Shown here in pieces: positions 33,480 to 42,880 of a DNA stretch of 64,000 nt. The notes below the pieces were generated by a model. That model searched no databases. It was not told the origin of the DNA and was given only the letters and a program-made list of their open reading frames with translations. Source of the DNA: Sphaerisporangium sp. TRM90804 (GTDB lineage Bacteria; Actinomycetota; Actinomycetes; Streptosporangiales; Streptosporangiaceae); NCBI RefSeq assembly GCF_029846175.1, contig NZ_JARWAC010000010.1, positions 310,001 to 374,000 on the forward strand, written 5' to 3'. The translations under genes were made by a program, and so were the position numbers. Within the stretch, counting starts at the first letter, position 1. Each line of letters starts with the position of its first letter.

Positions 33480-35000
33480 TCAGTCGAACGTGAGTTCTCT
33501 GGTGTGGCGGGGCATCAGGAGCATGGCGGCGACGCTGAGGACGGCGACGACCAGCAGGGCCAGGAAGACGTGGTGGGTGGCCTCGTAGAGGGCTCCGCGG
33601 ATGTAGGTGGCGGCGGGCGTGTGGGCGGCGGCGCCCTGGGCGCCGAGGACGAGGCTGGTGGCGTCGAGGGTGGTGGGGAGCTGCCCGGCGAGCTGGGCCG
33701 GCGGGTGGGCGAAGCGGTCGGCGAGGGTGGCGTTGGAGATGGCGCCGAGGACGGCCGCGCCCACGGCGCTGCCGATGGAGCGGGAGAACATGTTGGTCGC
33801 GGTGACGACGCCGCGGCGCTCCCAGCCCACCACCGACTGGATGGCGACCATCGTCGGGCTGGACGCCAGGCCCAGGCCCGCGCCGACGACGAAGCAGGCG
33901 CCCGCGACCTGCCAGACGTTCGCCTGCTGGGTGAGCAGGAAGCCCATCAGGGCGCCCGCCACCACCAGCACGCCGCCGATGAGGGCGGTGTCGCGGAAGC
34001 CGATGCGCATGTAGACGCGGCCGGAGAGCGTCGCGGCGATGGGCCAGCCGATGGTGAGGGCGGCCAGGGCGAAGCCGGCCACCAGGGCGCCGGTGCCGAG
34101 CACGCCCTGGGCGTACGTCGGCACGTACGAGCTGAGGCCGATCATGAGCGCGCCGACGGTGAGGCCGACCAGGTTGCCGCCGGTGAGCGTGCGGTGCCGG
34201 AAGACCCACAGCGGCAGGATGGGCTCGGCGGCCCTGCGTTCGACGAGCACGAACGCCACGATGAGCACGACGCCGACGGCGAAGATCGCCAAGCTGGGCA
34301 CGGAGTCCCACGCCCAGGCGACGCCGCCTTCGAGCAGGCCGAGGATGAGCAGGCTGGAGCCGCCGGTGAGCAGCACGGCCCCGGTGTAGTCGATGTGGTG
34401 CTTGCTGGGCTCCACCCGCTCCTTGAAGCGGCGGGCCAGCATCCAGGCGGCCAGCGCGCCGAGCGGCAGGTTGATGTAGAAGATCCACCGCCAGCTCAGG
34501 TACTCGGAGAACAGGCCGCCCAGGGTGGGGCCGATGACGGCGGAGATGCCCCACACGCTGGCGACGTAGCCCTGCACGCGGGCGCGCTCCTCCACCGAGT
34601 ACAGGTCGCCGACCATCGTGATGCTCATGGGCTGGACGGCGCCGGCGCCGATGCCCTGGATGGCGCGCGCGACGATCAGCGCGGGCATGCTCCAGGCGAA
34701 GCCGCACAGGATCGACCCGAGCAGGAAGGCCGCGATGCCGAAGAACATGACCGGCTTGCGCCCGAACAGGTCGGCGAACTTGCCGTACAGCGGGACGGTG
34801 ACGGCCTGGGTGAGCAGGTAGACGGAGAACAGCCACGGGAACTGCGAGAAGCCGCCGAGGTCGCTGACGATCGACGGCACCGCCGTCGCGATGATCGTGC
34901 TGTCGAGCGCCACCAGGCTGGTGCAGAGCATGATCGCCGCCAGGACCGGCCCGCGCTCCGACCGGAGACCGACGCCCTTCGATGTCGTTGTCGTCGTCAC
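33480..35000 (-). CDS. MFS drug exporter, DHA2 (14-TMS) family
   Basis: 506 residues with about 14 membrane segments. Motif A is YGKFADLFGRKPVM, motif C-like GISAVIGPTLGG, and the N-terminal D1-type motif LVALDSTIIATAVPSI is intact. It starts at GTG 35000 with AAGGAG upstream. The family exports drugs or metabolites by proton antiport. It converges with the TetR gene, which may regulate it; the MFS upstream region contains TTATACGAT, faintly like the AT-rich TetR palindrome. Confidence 0.92.
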   Translation of the reverse strand: MTTTTTSKGVGLRSERGPVLAAIMLCTSLVALDSTIIATAVPSIVSDLGGFSQFPWLFSVYLLTQAVTVPLYGKFADLFGRKPVMFFGIAAFLLGSILCGFAWSMPALIVARAIQGIGAGAVQPMSITMVGDLYSVEERARVQGYVASVWGISAVIGPTLGGLFSEYLSWRWIFYINLPLGALAAWMLARRFKERVEPSKHHIDYTGAVLLTGGSSLLILGLLEGGVAWAWDSVPSLAIFAVGVVLIVAFVLVERRAAEPILPLWVFRHRTLTGGNLVGLTVGALMIGLSSYVPTYAQGVLGTGALVAGFALAALTIGWPIAATLSGRVYMRIGFRDTALIGGVLVVAGALMGFLLTQQANVWQVAGACFVVGAGLGLASSPTMVAIQSVVGWERRGVVTATNMFSRSIGSAVGAAVLGAISNATLADRFAHPPAQLAGQLPTTLDATSLVLGAQGAAAHTPAATYIRGALYEATHHVFLALLVVAVLSVAAMLLMPRHTRELTFD

Positions 35001-35102
35001 GTCGGGAGCTCTCCTTGCGCTTCGGGCGTCGACATCGGGCGTGGCACCTCCGTCGATAGGGCGGTCGCACGCGAGTACGAAACCGGCACTTCGCCCTTTA
35101 CA

Positions 35103-35140
35103 TTCCCCTCTGTCCGGACTTATACGATCCGAGAGGGGAA
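35103..35140. promoter_or_regulatory. Inverted repeat between the MFS and glycosyltransferase genes
   Basis: TTCCCCTCT and AGAGGGGAA form perfect 9-bp arms around a 20-nt AT-richer core that itself holds CGGA-N9-TCCG. It may terminate the upstream glycosyltransferase gene, or be an operator for the MFS gene; TATAAG in the core (minus strand) could be a -10 box. Confidence 0.45.
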
Positions 35141-35226
35141 GTAACAGGGGTGCGGGAGGGTCCCGACACCCGGTGACCCGCCACGGGCGAGGCCCGTACG
35201 GCGGCTGCTCCGGCGACGGCCGGAGG

Positions 35227-37305
35227 TCAGATCATGACGTGGGCCTCGGGGTGGCCGACGAAGCTGAACTGGGCGTTCCGGGTGAGCTTGTAGTCCTGCG
35301 CCTTCCAGGTGTGGGCCGAGGCGTCGGCGCCGCGCATGTAGACGAAGTTGAAGCGGTCGGCCGAGTAGATGCGGACGCCCTCCTCCTTGCAACGCCGCAC
35401 CAGGCGGGTGTCCTCGCCCGCGTTGACCGGCTCGAACGCGAACGCGCGCAGCAGGTCGGCCTTGGCGAGGATCGTGGCGCCCTGCACCAGGTGGGCGTAC
35501 CGGTGCTCCAGGCCCGGCAGGCGCATCACGGTGGTGTTGGTGGCCGGGAAGTAGGTGTAGTGGGCGCCCTTGCCGACCATCTCGGCGTCGGCGTAGTCGA
35601 AGGCCCGCAGCAGGTCGGACAGGTAGTGCTCGCCGTACAGGTTGTCGTCGTCCATCTTGGCGATGTGGTCGCCGTCGGCCTGGGCGATGCCGAGGTTCAG
35701 CACCTCGCCGAGCGTCAGCGAGGGCGCGGCGGTGAGCACCTTGACGGCGGGCACGCCGGCGGCGAGGGCCTTGTCCGTGACCACCTGCGGGTCGATGTCC
35801 AGCCCGTGCAGCACCAGGATGAGCTCCAGGTCGCGGTGGCGCTGGCGGGCGACCTGCGCGATGGCGTGCTCAAGCTGCCCGGCCCGGTTGGTCGGCAGCA
35901 CGACCGACACGCTCCTGGTGGCCGTGCGCACCGGGCGGCCGAGGTCGCCGAGGATCTGGTCGACGCGGTGCGAGAACAGGTGCTTGTCGAAGACCTCGCG
36001 CATGGCGAGATGGGCCTGGCGGGCGCGCAGCTCGGGGCTGTTGATCAGGTAGAGGGCCATGTTGTAGGCCTCCTCCTGGGTGTGCGCGACCGGCACCAGC
36101 GGCCCGAAGGTCTCCTCGATGGCACGCGACCAGCCCGAGAGCACCGTGGTGGAGCACGCCGACAGCTCGAAGACCCGCCGCGCGCACATGGTGGGCGAGT
36201 CGATCACCGAGTTCACGTTGAGGAAGACCTTGTACATCTTGTACGCGGCCAGCATCTGCTCGTACGGCAGCTCGCCCACGATGTGCGGGCGGTACTCCTC
36301 GGGCCAGGCGTACTTGTCGCCGGCCTTGTCGTTGCGGGCGAAGATGTGCAGGCCGAGCTCCCGGGTGGGGGCGATCACGGTCTCCATCTGCTCGCGCCGT
36401 TCGGGGTGCTTGTCGCGGAAGTACATGCCCGCGAAGACCACGTCGTACGGGCGGCCCTGCTTGGTCTGCACCGGGTTGTGCACCCGGGGCTGCGCCGCGA
36501 ACTGCAGCACCCCGACGCGGTCGTGCCCCAGGATCTCGCGGTACTTGGGCACCATGTCGCCGTCGCACGTGTACACGTGGTCGAACAGCTTGGCGGTGTC
36601 GATGAAGAAGTCGAAGTTCGGCGGGTCCTCCTTGTTCCAGAAGACCGTGGGAACGCCCTGCTCGCGGCACCAGGCCAGCAGGTCGCGCAGCTCCTGCTTG
36701 GGCGCGTTGGTGCCGGTCATCTGGTAGCGCCAGCGCCCCTGGTTGCCGTGCCAGGCCGACTCGCAGAACAGCACGTCAGGACGCTTCTCGGCGAAGATCT
36801 CCGGCCAGTCCTTGAGCCCGAACTCGATCTGGTCCCACTCGTACTTGAACGCCATGCGGGAGAAGTCGTCCAGGATCACGGCGACCTTGAGGCCGGGCCG
36901 GTTGACCGGCCCCTCCGGCCACGCGAGGTTCGGGATCCTGACCTCGGGGGCGTGCGCCTGCCTGCTCTCGATGGCGACGCCGCTCGCGGCGACGGTGGCG
37001 GGCGGCTTGGGCGCCTTCTTCGGCTTCATCGCCTGCGACAGGTCGCGGGGGAGCCGGACGAGCCTGGCCGGGCGCTTGGCGCCGGCCAGCGCGGTGCTGA
37101 CGCGGTACGGGCGCTGCGCCTTGGTGGCCGAGAGCTGCCACTGGGCGTACTCGGCGCGGGCCTCGGCGGTGGCCAGGCGCCGCTCCAGCTCGCGGATCCG
37201 CTCCTCGTAGCGCTCGACGGCCTTGCGCTCCTCGGGCAGCCAGTTCGCCGCCCCGAGGCGCTGGAAACGCGGCTCGTCCGGGTTCGTCTGGTCACTTTCG
37301 GCCAT
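35227..37305 (-). CDS. Two-domain glycosyltransferase (CgeB-like + GT2)
   Basis: About 692 residues from ATG 37305. A coiled-coil start (about residues 22-45: RKAVERYEERIRELERRLATAEA) is followed by a CgeB/DUF3880-like GT-B region (about 120-435: VAVILDDFSRMAFKYEWDQ, VPTVFWNKEDPPNFDFF, VFLNVNSVIDSPTMCARRVFELSAC). A C-terminal GT-A/GT2 domain follows (about 440-692: SVVLPTNRAGQLEHAIAQV, HIAKMDDDNLYGEHYL with the metal-binding acidic triad). It is cytoplasmic and probably adds two different sugars to a surface glycan. The neighbouring epimerase gene is upstream in the same direction. Confidence 0.82.
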   Translation of the reverse strand: MAESDQTNPDEPRFQRLGAANWLPEERKAVERYEERIRELERRLATAEARAEYAQWQLSATKAQRPYRVSTALAGAKRPARLVRLPRDLSQAMKPKKAPKPPATVAASGVAIESRQAHAPEVRIPNLAWPEGPVNRPGLKVAVILDDFSRMAFKYEWDQIEFGLKDWPEIFAEKRPDVLFCESAWHGNQGRWRYQMTGTNAPKQELRDLLAWCREQGVPTVFWNKEDPPNFDFFIDTAKLFDHVYTCDGDMVPKYREILGHDRVGVLQFAAQPRVHNPVQTKQGRPYDVVFAGMYFRDKHPERREQMETVIAPTRELGLHIFARNDKAGDKYAWPEEYRPHIVGELPYEQMLAAYKMYKVFLNVNSVIDSPTMCARRVFELSACSTTVLSGWSRAIEETFGPLVPVAHTQEEAYNMALYLINSPELRARQAHLAMREVFDKHLFSHRVDQILGDLGRPVRTATRSVSVVLPTNRAGQLEHAIAQVARQRHRDLELILVLHGLDIDPQVVTDKALAAGVPAVKVLTAAPSLTLGEVLNLGIAQADGDHIAKMDDDNLYGEHYLSDLLRAFDYADAEMVGKGAHYTYFPATNTTVMRLPGLEHRYAHLVQGATILAKADLLRAFAFEPVNAGEDTRLVRRCKEEGVRIYSADRFNFVYMRGADASAHTWKAQDYKLTRNAQFSFVGHPEAHVMI

Positions 37306-37418
37306 GGTGCGACCTGCCCCCCTCACATCCGGCTCACTGCCCGGCAATGTGCGATCGTACGGCGTTCCCCGATGTATCGCGGCATTTCTGGCTAGATGCC
37401 CAGATCAGCGGGGGTGGA

Positions 37419-38552
37419 TCAAGCGGTCGGCGGCGTGCCGTGCGAGGCGGGGGAGAGGTTGTCGCCGCGCAGCCACGCCTCGATGACGCGGGCGATCCGC
37501 GGCCCGGCGGCGCCGTCCCACAGCGGCGGCAGCTCGCCGCTCGGGGTCGCCGCGCCGTCGGCGAGCGCCTTGGACGCCGCGGCCGGCAAGGTCGCGGGGG
37601 TGACCAGCCGGTTGGTGCCGTGGGTGATCGTGATGGGCCGCTCGGTGTTCGGCCGCACCGTCAGGCACGGCACGCCCAGCATGGTGGTCTCCTCCTGGAC
37701 GCCGCCGGAGTCGGTCACGACCAGCGCCGCGCCGCGCACCAGCGAGAGGAACTCCACGTAGCCCAGCGGGTCGATGATCGACAGGTTGCCGCCGGTGACC
37801 AGGCCGGCCTCGGCCAGGCGCCCGCGCCCGCGCGGGTGCAGCGGGACGACGATCGGCACCTGCTCGGCGACCGCCAGCACGCCCTCGACCAGCTCGCGGG
37901 CCGACGCCGGGTCGTCGACGTTGCCCGGCCGGTGCAGGGTGGCGACCGCGTACCGCTCGGGCAGGCCGAGACGCGCCCGGACCGGCTCGGGGTCGAGCTT
38001 CGGCAGCGCCGAGAACAGGCTGTCGATCATGGGGTTGCCGACCAGGTGGACCTTGCCCGGCGGCACGCCCTCGTTCGCCAGGTGGGACAGGCCGTCGGGG
38101 CTGGTGACCAGCAGCAGGTCGGCGAGGGCGTCGGTGACGACCCGGTTGACCTCCTCGGGCATCTCGCGGTCGAAGGACCGCAGCCCGGCCTCGACGTGCG
38201 CGGTCGGCACGCCCAGCTTGGCGCAGACGAGGATCGCCGCGAGGGTGGAGTTCACGTCCCCGTAGACCACGACCAGGTCGGGCCGGTGCGCGAGCACGAC
38301 CTCCTCCAGGCCGACGAGCAGCGCCGCCGTCTGGCGCGCGTGGCTGCCGGACCCGACGCCGAGGTTGGCGATCGGCTCGGGAAGGCCCAGGTCGGCGAAG
38401 AAGACGTCCGACATCAGCGCGTCGTAGTGCTGCCCGGTGTGGACGATGCCCTGCCGGACGCCCAGAGCGCCGAGCCCGCGCACGACGGGCGCCGCCTTGA
38501 CGAAGTTGGGGCGGGCGCCGAGCACGTGCAGAACGAGGGGGTTCTCCCTCAT
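37419..38552 (-). CDS. wecB: UDP-N-acetylglucosamine 2-epimerase (non-hydrolysing)
   Basis: 377 residues from ATG 38552. GARPNFVKAAPV near the start, VYGDVNSTLA, HVEAGLRSFDREMPEEVNR, ATLHRPGNVDD and TDSGGVQEETTMLGVP are the family hallmarks. The enzyme converts UDP-GlcNAc to UDP-ManNAc. With the nucleotide-sugar dehydrogenase at 40419 this should give UDP-ManNAcA. It is divergent from the glycosyltransferase at 38629 with 76 bp between starts. Confidence 0.95.
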   Translation of the reverse strand: MRENPLVLHVLGARPNFVKAAPVVRGLGALGVRQGIVHTGQHYDALMSDVFFADLGLPEPIANLGVGSGSHARQTAALLVGLEEVVLAHRPDLVVVYGDVNSTLAAILVCAKLGVPTAHVEAGLRSFDREMPEEVNRVVTDALADLLLVTSPDGLSHLANEGVPPGKVHLVGNPMIDSLFSALPKLDPEPVRARLGLPERYAVATLHRPGNVDDPASARELVEGVLAVAEQVPIVVPLHPRGRGRLAEAGLVTGGNLSIIDPLGYVEFLSLVRGAALVVTDSGGVQEETTMLGVPCLTVRPNTERPITITHGTNRLVTPATLPAAASKALADGAATPSGELPPLWDGAAGPRIARVIEAWLRGDNLSPASHGTPPTA

Positions 38553-38628
38553 TGACCTCGCCTTTCAGCCGGGAGCGTGTCATCTGGGATCCAATGGGCC
38601 CAAGCCGTGCCTATGGTACGGTCGCCGC

Positions 38629-40290
38629 GTGGTTTCCGAGGCCAGCCGGCCCGAGAAGGTCTCCCCGAAGTCGGCTCGCGCCGGCCTGCGCGGCTTCCTC
38701 AAGGGCTTCATCCAGCACCCGGTCATCGTCTCCAGGGTCTTCGTCACCAGGGTCAAGTCCGACCCCATGAGGGTGGCGCAGGCGGCGGCGGAGGCGATGC
38801 CGTCGCGACTGCGCCCCGTCGTGGGCAGGGTCGCCTGGCCCGTGGCCCGCGTCGCGCGCGTGACGGCGCGCAGGGTCGCCCGGCGCATGGCGGACGGCCC
38901 CCTGGAGGCCGCCAAGACGCGGTTCGAGCGCGGCGAGATGACCAAGGCGGTCGAGACCCTCCGGCCGCACGCCCGGTGGCCGTTCATCCGCCGCCGGATG
39001 GCCTACTACGAGGGCGAGAAGGCCGCCATCGGCCCCGCCCCGATCCCGCCGAAGTCCAAGGTGATCGTCGGCGAGCGGGTCTCCGGCCGGGTGCTGCACT
39101 GCGTCACCAACGCGCTGCCGTACACCCAGGCCGGGTACACCGTGCGCACCCACCGCATCGTGACCGCCCAGCTCGCCGCGGGGCTCGACCCGCACGTGGT
39201 GACGAGCTGGGGCTGGCCGATGCTCCAGGGGCACGCCGACGCCGAGCCGTACGAGGAGATCGAGGGCATCCCCTACCACCGGCTGCTGCCGAGCGGCGAG
39301 GTGCCGTTCGAGAGCCGGGGCCGCATGATCCGCGGCGCCGGCGAGGTCGCCGAGCTGGTCAGGACGCTGCGGCCGCAGGTCCTGCACGCCGCCACCGACC
39401 ACCGCAACGGCTCGGTCGGGCTCGCGGTCCGCGAGCGCACCGGCACGCCGCTGGTGTACGAGGTGCGCGGCTTCCTAGAGGAGACCTGGGCCTCGCGCGA
39501 CCCCGCGCGGGTGGGCAGCGAGCGGCACCTGCTCCAGCGTGACCGCGAGGCGCACATCATGCGCTCGGCGGACGCGGTGGTGACGCTGGCGGAGACGATG
39601 GCCGCCGAGATCGTGGAGCGCGGGGTGCCCCGGGAGAAGATCTTCCTGGCGCCGAACGCGGTCGACGACAGCCTGCTGACCGCCCGGTACGACGGCGCCG
39701 CGTTCCGCGCCGCGTACGGCATCGAGCCCGGCGAGATCGTCGTCGGGTCGGTGTCCAGCATCGTCGGCTACGAGGGCTTCGCCACGCTGCTGTCCGCGGC
39801 CGCCCTGCTGCGCGACGGCGGCACGCCGGTCAGGGTGTTGATCGTCGGCGACGGCGCCGAGCGCCCGGCGCTGCTCGCCCAGGCCGCGGCCCTCGGTCTC
39901 GGCGACCTCGCGCTGCTGCCCGGCAGGGTGGGCCCTGAGGAGGCGCTGCAGGCGCAGTCGGCGCTGGACATCTTCGTGTGTCCCCGCGACGACCTGCGGG
40001 TCTGCCGCCTGGTCACGCCGCTCAAGCCGGTGGAGGCGATGGCGCTGGGCAAGCCGGTCGTGCTCAGCGACCTGCCCGCGCTGTCGGAGCTGGTCGGGTC
40101 GGACGGCGCCGGGCTGCTGGTGCCGCCCGGCGACCCCGCCGCGCTGGCCAAGGCCCTCGCGGCGCTGCGTGAGGACCCCGAGCGGCGCGCGGCGATGGGC
40201 GAGGCGGGGCGCGCGGAGGTCGCAGCGAAGCGCACGTGGAGCCGGATCGCCGAGGGCTACCGGGCGATCTACCAGTCAGTGGTGTCCTGA
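38629..40290 (+). CDS. Glycosyltransferase family 4 with an N-terminal helical extension
   Basis: About 553 residues from GTG 38629. TACGGT (38617-38622) ends 6 nt upstream, so the message is probably leaderless. The first 150 residues are basic and helical, without a membrane helix (for example RRVARRMADGPLEAAKTRFERGEM); the GT-B core follows, with ALPYTQAGYTVRTHR (donor/acceptor loop) and the GT4 C-terminal elements GRVGPEEALQAQ, VTPLKPVEAMALGKPVVLSDLPAL. It is cytoplasmic and retaining. The next gene supplies a nucleotide sugar, so it probably builds the same glycan. Confidence 0.85.
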   Translation: MVSEASRPEKVSPKSARAGLRGFLKGFIQHPVIVSRVFVTRVKSDPMRVAQAAAEAMPSRLRPVVGRVAWPVARVARVTARRVARRMADGPLEAAKTRFERGEMTKAVETLRPHARWPFIRRRMAYYEGEKAAIGPAPIPPKSKVIVGERVSGRVLHCVTNALPYTQAGYTVRTHRIVTAQLAAGLDPHVVTSWGWPMLQGHADAEPYEEIEGIPYHRLLPSGEVPFESRGRMIRGAGEVAELVRTLRPQVLHAATDHRNGSVGLAVRERTGTPLVYEVRGFLEETWASRDPARVGSERHLLQRDREAHIMRSADAVVTLAETMAAEIVERGVPREKIFLAPNAVDDSLLTARYDGAAFRAAYGIEPGEIVVGSVSSIVGYEGFATLLSAAALLRDGGTPVRVLIVGDGAERPALLAQAAALGLGDLALLPGRVGPEEALQAQSALDIFVCPRDDLRVCRLVTPLKPVEAMALGKPVVLSDLPALSELVGSDGAGLLVPPGDPAALAKALAALREDPERRAAMGEAGRAEVAAKRTWSRIAEGYRAIYQSVVS

Positions 40291-40383
40291 GGAACGGCCA
40301 TGACAGGAAGTCACCCTCCCCTTTGCTGCCCGTTCAATCGCATTCGACATGAGCTATGCCGACTTGAGATAGCCTTTGCCACC

Positions 40384-40422
40384 ATGCAGTGTTGTTTCGG
40401 ACTTCCACGGGTCGCGATGTGA
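40384..40422 (+). CDS. Candidate 12-residue leader peptide with Cys-Cys
   Basis: ATG 40384 opens MQCCFGLPRVAM, whose stop overlaps the GTG 40419 start of the dehydrogenase gene. A TAGCCT box (40370-40375) is 8 nt upstream, so it could be translated from the 5' end of a leaderless message. Overlapping stop/start would couple it to the next gene. It could be a regulatory leader or just chance. Confidence 0.3.
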   Translation: MQCCFGLPRVAM

Positions 40423-41684
40423 GCGGATACGATCTCGCCGTCATCGGCCTCGGATACGTGGGCATGCCCCTGGCCAAGGAGGCCACCGGGGCGGGCCTGC
40501 GGGTGGTCGGGCTCGACGTCGACCCCGTCAAGGTCGACGCCCTGACCTCCGGCCGGTCGTACATCGACGACCTCACCGACGCCGACCTGGACGCGATGCT
40601 GGCGGGCGGCTTCACCGCCACCCTCGACCAGTCGATCCTGGCCTGCAGCGAGACCATCGTGATCTGCGTGCCGACCCCGCTCGACGAGGACCACCGCCCC
40701 GACCTCTCGGCGGTCAAGGGCGCGGTCGGAGCGGTCGGCCGCTACCTCCAGCGCGGCACCCTCGTGGTGCTGGAGTCGACGACCTACCCGGGCACCACCG
40801 ACGAGGTCGTGCGGCCCATCCTGGAGGAGGCGTCCGGCCTCACCGCGGGCGTCGACTTCCACCTCGCCTTCTCCCCCGAGCGCATCGACCCGGGCAACGC
40901 CAAGTACGGCCTGCGCAACACCCCGAAGGTCGTCGGCGGCTACACCCCGGTGTGCCGCGACCGCGCCGAGACGTTCTACGCCCGCTTCATCGAGCAGGTC
41001 GTGACCGTGAGCGGCACGCGCGAGGCCGAGATGGCCAAACTGCTGGAGAACACCTACCGGCACGTCAACATCGCCCTCGTCAACGAGATGGCGATCTTCT
41101 GCGACGAGCTGGGCGTCGACCTGTGGGAGTCGATCGAGGCGGCCGCCACCAAGCCGTTCGGCTTCCAGAAGTTCCTGCCCGGCCCGGGGGTGGGCGGCCA
41201 CTGCATCCCGGTGGACCCCTCCTACCTGTCGCACGCGGTCCGCAGGCTCGGCTACCCGTTCCGGTTCGTGGAGCTGGCGCAGGAGATCAACGAGCGGATG
41301 CCCGCCTACGTGGTCGCCCGCGTGCAGCGCCTGCTGAACCGTGCCAGGAAGCCGGTCAACGGCTCCCGCGTCCTGCTCATGGGAGTGACGTACAAGCCCG
41401 ACATCGCCGACGAGCGCGAGACCCCCGCCGTGCCGATCGCCCGCGCGTTCCGCGACCTGGGCGCCGAGCTGACCTTCGCCGACCCGCACGTGAAGTCGTG
41501 GGCCGTCGACGGGGTGGAGGTGCCGCGCGAGGACGACCTGCAGACGGCGGTGGAGAAGGCGGACGTGACCGTGCTGCTCCAGCAGCACTCCGCGTTCGAC
41601 CTCGACATGGTGGAGCGGCAGGCCGCGCTCCTGCTCGACACCCGGGGCGTCCTCTCCGAGGGCGAACGCGTCGAGCGGCTCTGA
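40419..41684 (+). CDS. wecC: UDP-ManNAc/UDP-GlcNAc-type nucleotide-sugar 6-dehydrogenase
   Basis: About 421 residues from GTG 40419 (an in-frame GTG at 40389 is the alternative). The N-terminal NAD site DLAVIGLGYVGMPLAKEA, VPTPLDEDHRPDLS, AFSPERIDPGN and the catalytic Cys in GPGVGGHCIPVDPSYL identify the WecC/WbpA/CapL group rather than UDP-glucose dehydrogenase. It oxidises the C6 alcohol of UDP-ManNAc (or UDP-GlcNAc) to the uronate. Together with wecB it predicts UDP-ManNAcA. Confidence 0.92.
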   Translation: MSGYDLAVIGLGYVGMPLAKEATGAGLRVVGLDVDPVKVDALTSGRSYIDDLTDADLDAMLAGGFTATLDQSILACSETIVICVPTPLDEDHRPDLSAVKGAVGAVGRYLQRGTLVVLESTTYPGTTDEVVRPILEEASGLTAGVDFHLAFSPERIDPGNAKYGLRNTPKVVGGYTPVCRDRAETFYARFIEQVVTVSGTREAEMAKLLENTYRHVNIALVNEMAIFCDELGVDLWESIEAAATKPFGFQKFLPGPGVGGHCIPVDPSYLSHAVRRLGYPFRFVELAQEINERMPAYVVARVQRLLNRARKPVNGSRVLLMGVTYKPDIADERETPAVPIARAFRDLGAELTFADPHVKSWAVDGVEVPREDDLQTAVEKADVTVLLQQHSAFDLDMVERQAALLLDTRGVLSEGERVERL

Positions 41685-41697
41685 CGGGGGTCGGCGC

Positions 41698-42786
41698 GTG
41701 CACGTGCTTGTCATGACGGTGGTCCACCACCCAGAGGACGCCCGGATCCTGCACCGGCAGATCCGCGCGCTCGTGGACGCCGGGCATGTCGTCACGTACG
41801 CGGCGCCCTACAGCGCGCGCGGCGTCGTGCCGCGGTCGTGGGTGACCGGCGTCGACCTGCCGAGGGCCGCCGAGCGCAGGCGGCTGACCGCGATCGGCGC
41901 GGCGCGGCGCCTGTTCAAGAGCATGCGCGACCAGGTCGATCTGGCCGTCATCCACGACCCCGAGCTGCTGCTCGCCGTCGCCGGCGTGCGGCGCCGCCCG
42001 CCGGTCGTCTGGGACGTGCACGAGGACACGCCCGCCACGCTGTCGCTCAAGCCGTGGCTGCCGGCGCTGCTGCGCCCGCCGACGCGCTTCCTCGCGCGCA
42101 TGCTGGAGGGCACGGCCGAGCGCCACCTGCACCTGCTGCTGGCCGAGACGGCCTACGCCGGGCGGTTCCGGCAGGCGCACCTGGTGGTGCCCAACGAGAC
42201 CTGGGTGCCCGACCACGTGAGCGCGCCCTCCGACGACCGCGTCGTCTACCTGGGCTGGCTGTCGGAGGCCCGCGGCGTGCGCGAGGCCGTCGAGGTGGGC
42301 CGGCTGCTGCAGCCGCACAGGATCGCGGTGGAGCTCATCGGCTACGCCGACCCGCAGAGCAGGCCCATGCTGAACAAGGCCGTGGCCGAGGGCGTGCTGG
42401 AGTGGCGCGACTTCATGCCGAACGACGAGGCGCTCAAGCGGCTCGACGGCGCGCTGGCCGGGCTGTCGCTGCTGCACGACGAGCCGAACTACCGGCACTC
42501 GATGCCCACCAAGATCGTGGAGTACATGGCCCACGGCATCCCGGTGATCACCACGCCGTCGCCCAGGGCCGTGGAGCTGGTGGAGCGCTACCAGAGCGGC
42601 GTCGTGGTCCCCTGGCGCGACCCGGAGGCCGTCGCGCAGGCGGTGCTGCGGCTGCGCAACCATCCGGCCGAGCGCCGGGCCGCCGGCGCGCGCGGGTACG
42701 CGGCGGCCAGGGCGAACCACCACTGGCCCAACTCGGCGCGCAGGTTCGTCGGCCAGCTTGAGGCTTGGGCGGCCGCGCGGAAGTGA
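41698..42786 (+). CDS. Glycosyltransferase family 4
   Basis: 362 residues from GTG 41698, 13 bp after the dehydrogenase. The N-terminus MHVLVMTVVHHPEDARILHRQI, IHDPELLLAV and VWDVHEDTP, and the C-terminal segment SMPTKIVEYMAHGIPVITTPSPRAVELV, are typical of GT4 enzymes that act on lipid-linked or teichuronic-type glycans. It probably forms an operon with the two preceding genes. It is soluble or peripheral at the membrane. The sugar is unknown. Confidence 0.85.
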   Translation: MHVLVMTVVHHPEDARILHRQIRALVDAGHVVTYAAPYSARGVVPRSWVTGVDLPRAAERRRLTAIGAARRLFKSMRDQVDLAVIHDPELLLAVAGVRRRPPVVWDVHEDTPATLSLKPWLPALLRPPTRFLARMLEGTAERHLHLLLAETAYAGRFRQAHLVVPNETWVPDHVSAPSDDRVVYLGWLSEARGVREAVEVGRLLQPHRIAVELIGYADPQSRPMLNKAVAEGVLEWRDFMPNDEALKRLDGALAGLSLLHDEPNYRHSMPTKIVEYMAHGIPVITTPSPRAVELVERYQSGVVVPWRDPEAVAQAVLRLRNHPAERRAAGARGYAAARANHHWPNSARRFVGQLEAWAAARK

Positions 42787-42827
42787 CCCCGGCGCCGGCC
42801 CGTGAAAGATCGAGCTGTGTCATATCA

Positions 42828-42852
42828 GGCCCTCGTCCGCCTTATGAGGGCC
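42828..42852 (+). terminator. Hairpin between the GT4 and DUF4434-like genes
   Basis: GGCCCTC (42828-42834) and GAGGGCC (42846-42852) form a perfect 7-bp stem with an 11-nt loop, 41 nt after the GT4 stop. It could be an attenuator or terminator before the next gene. Confidence 0.4.
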
Positions 42853-42880
42853 ACAACCTAAGGACGGTAATCTCCTGAAG

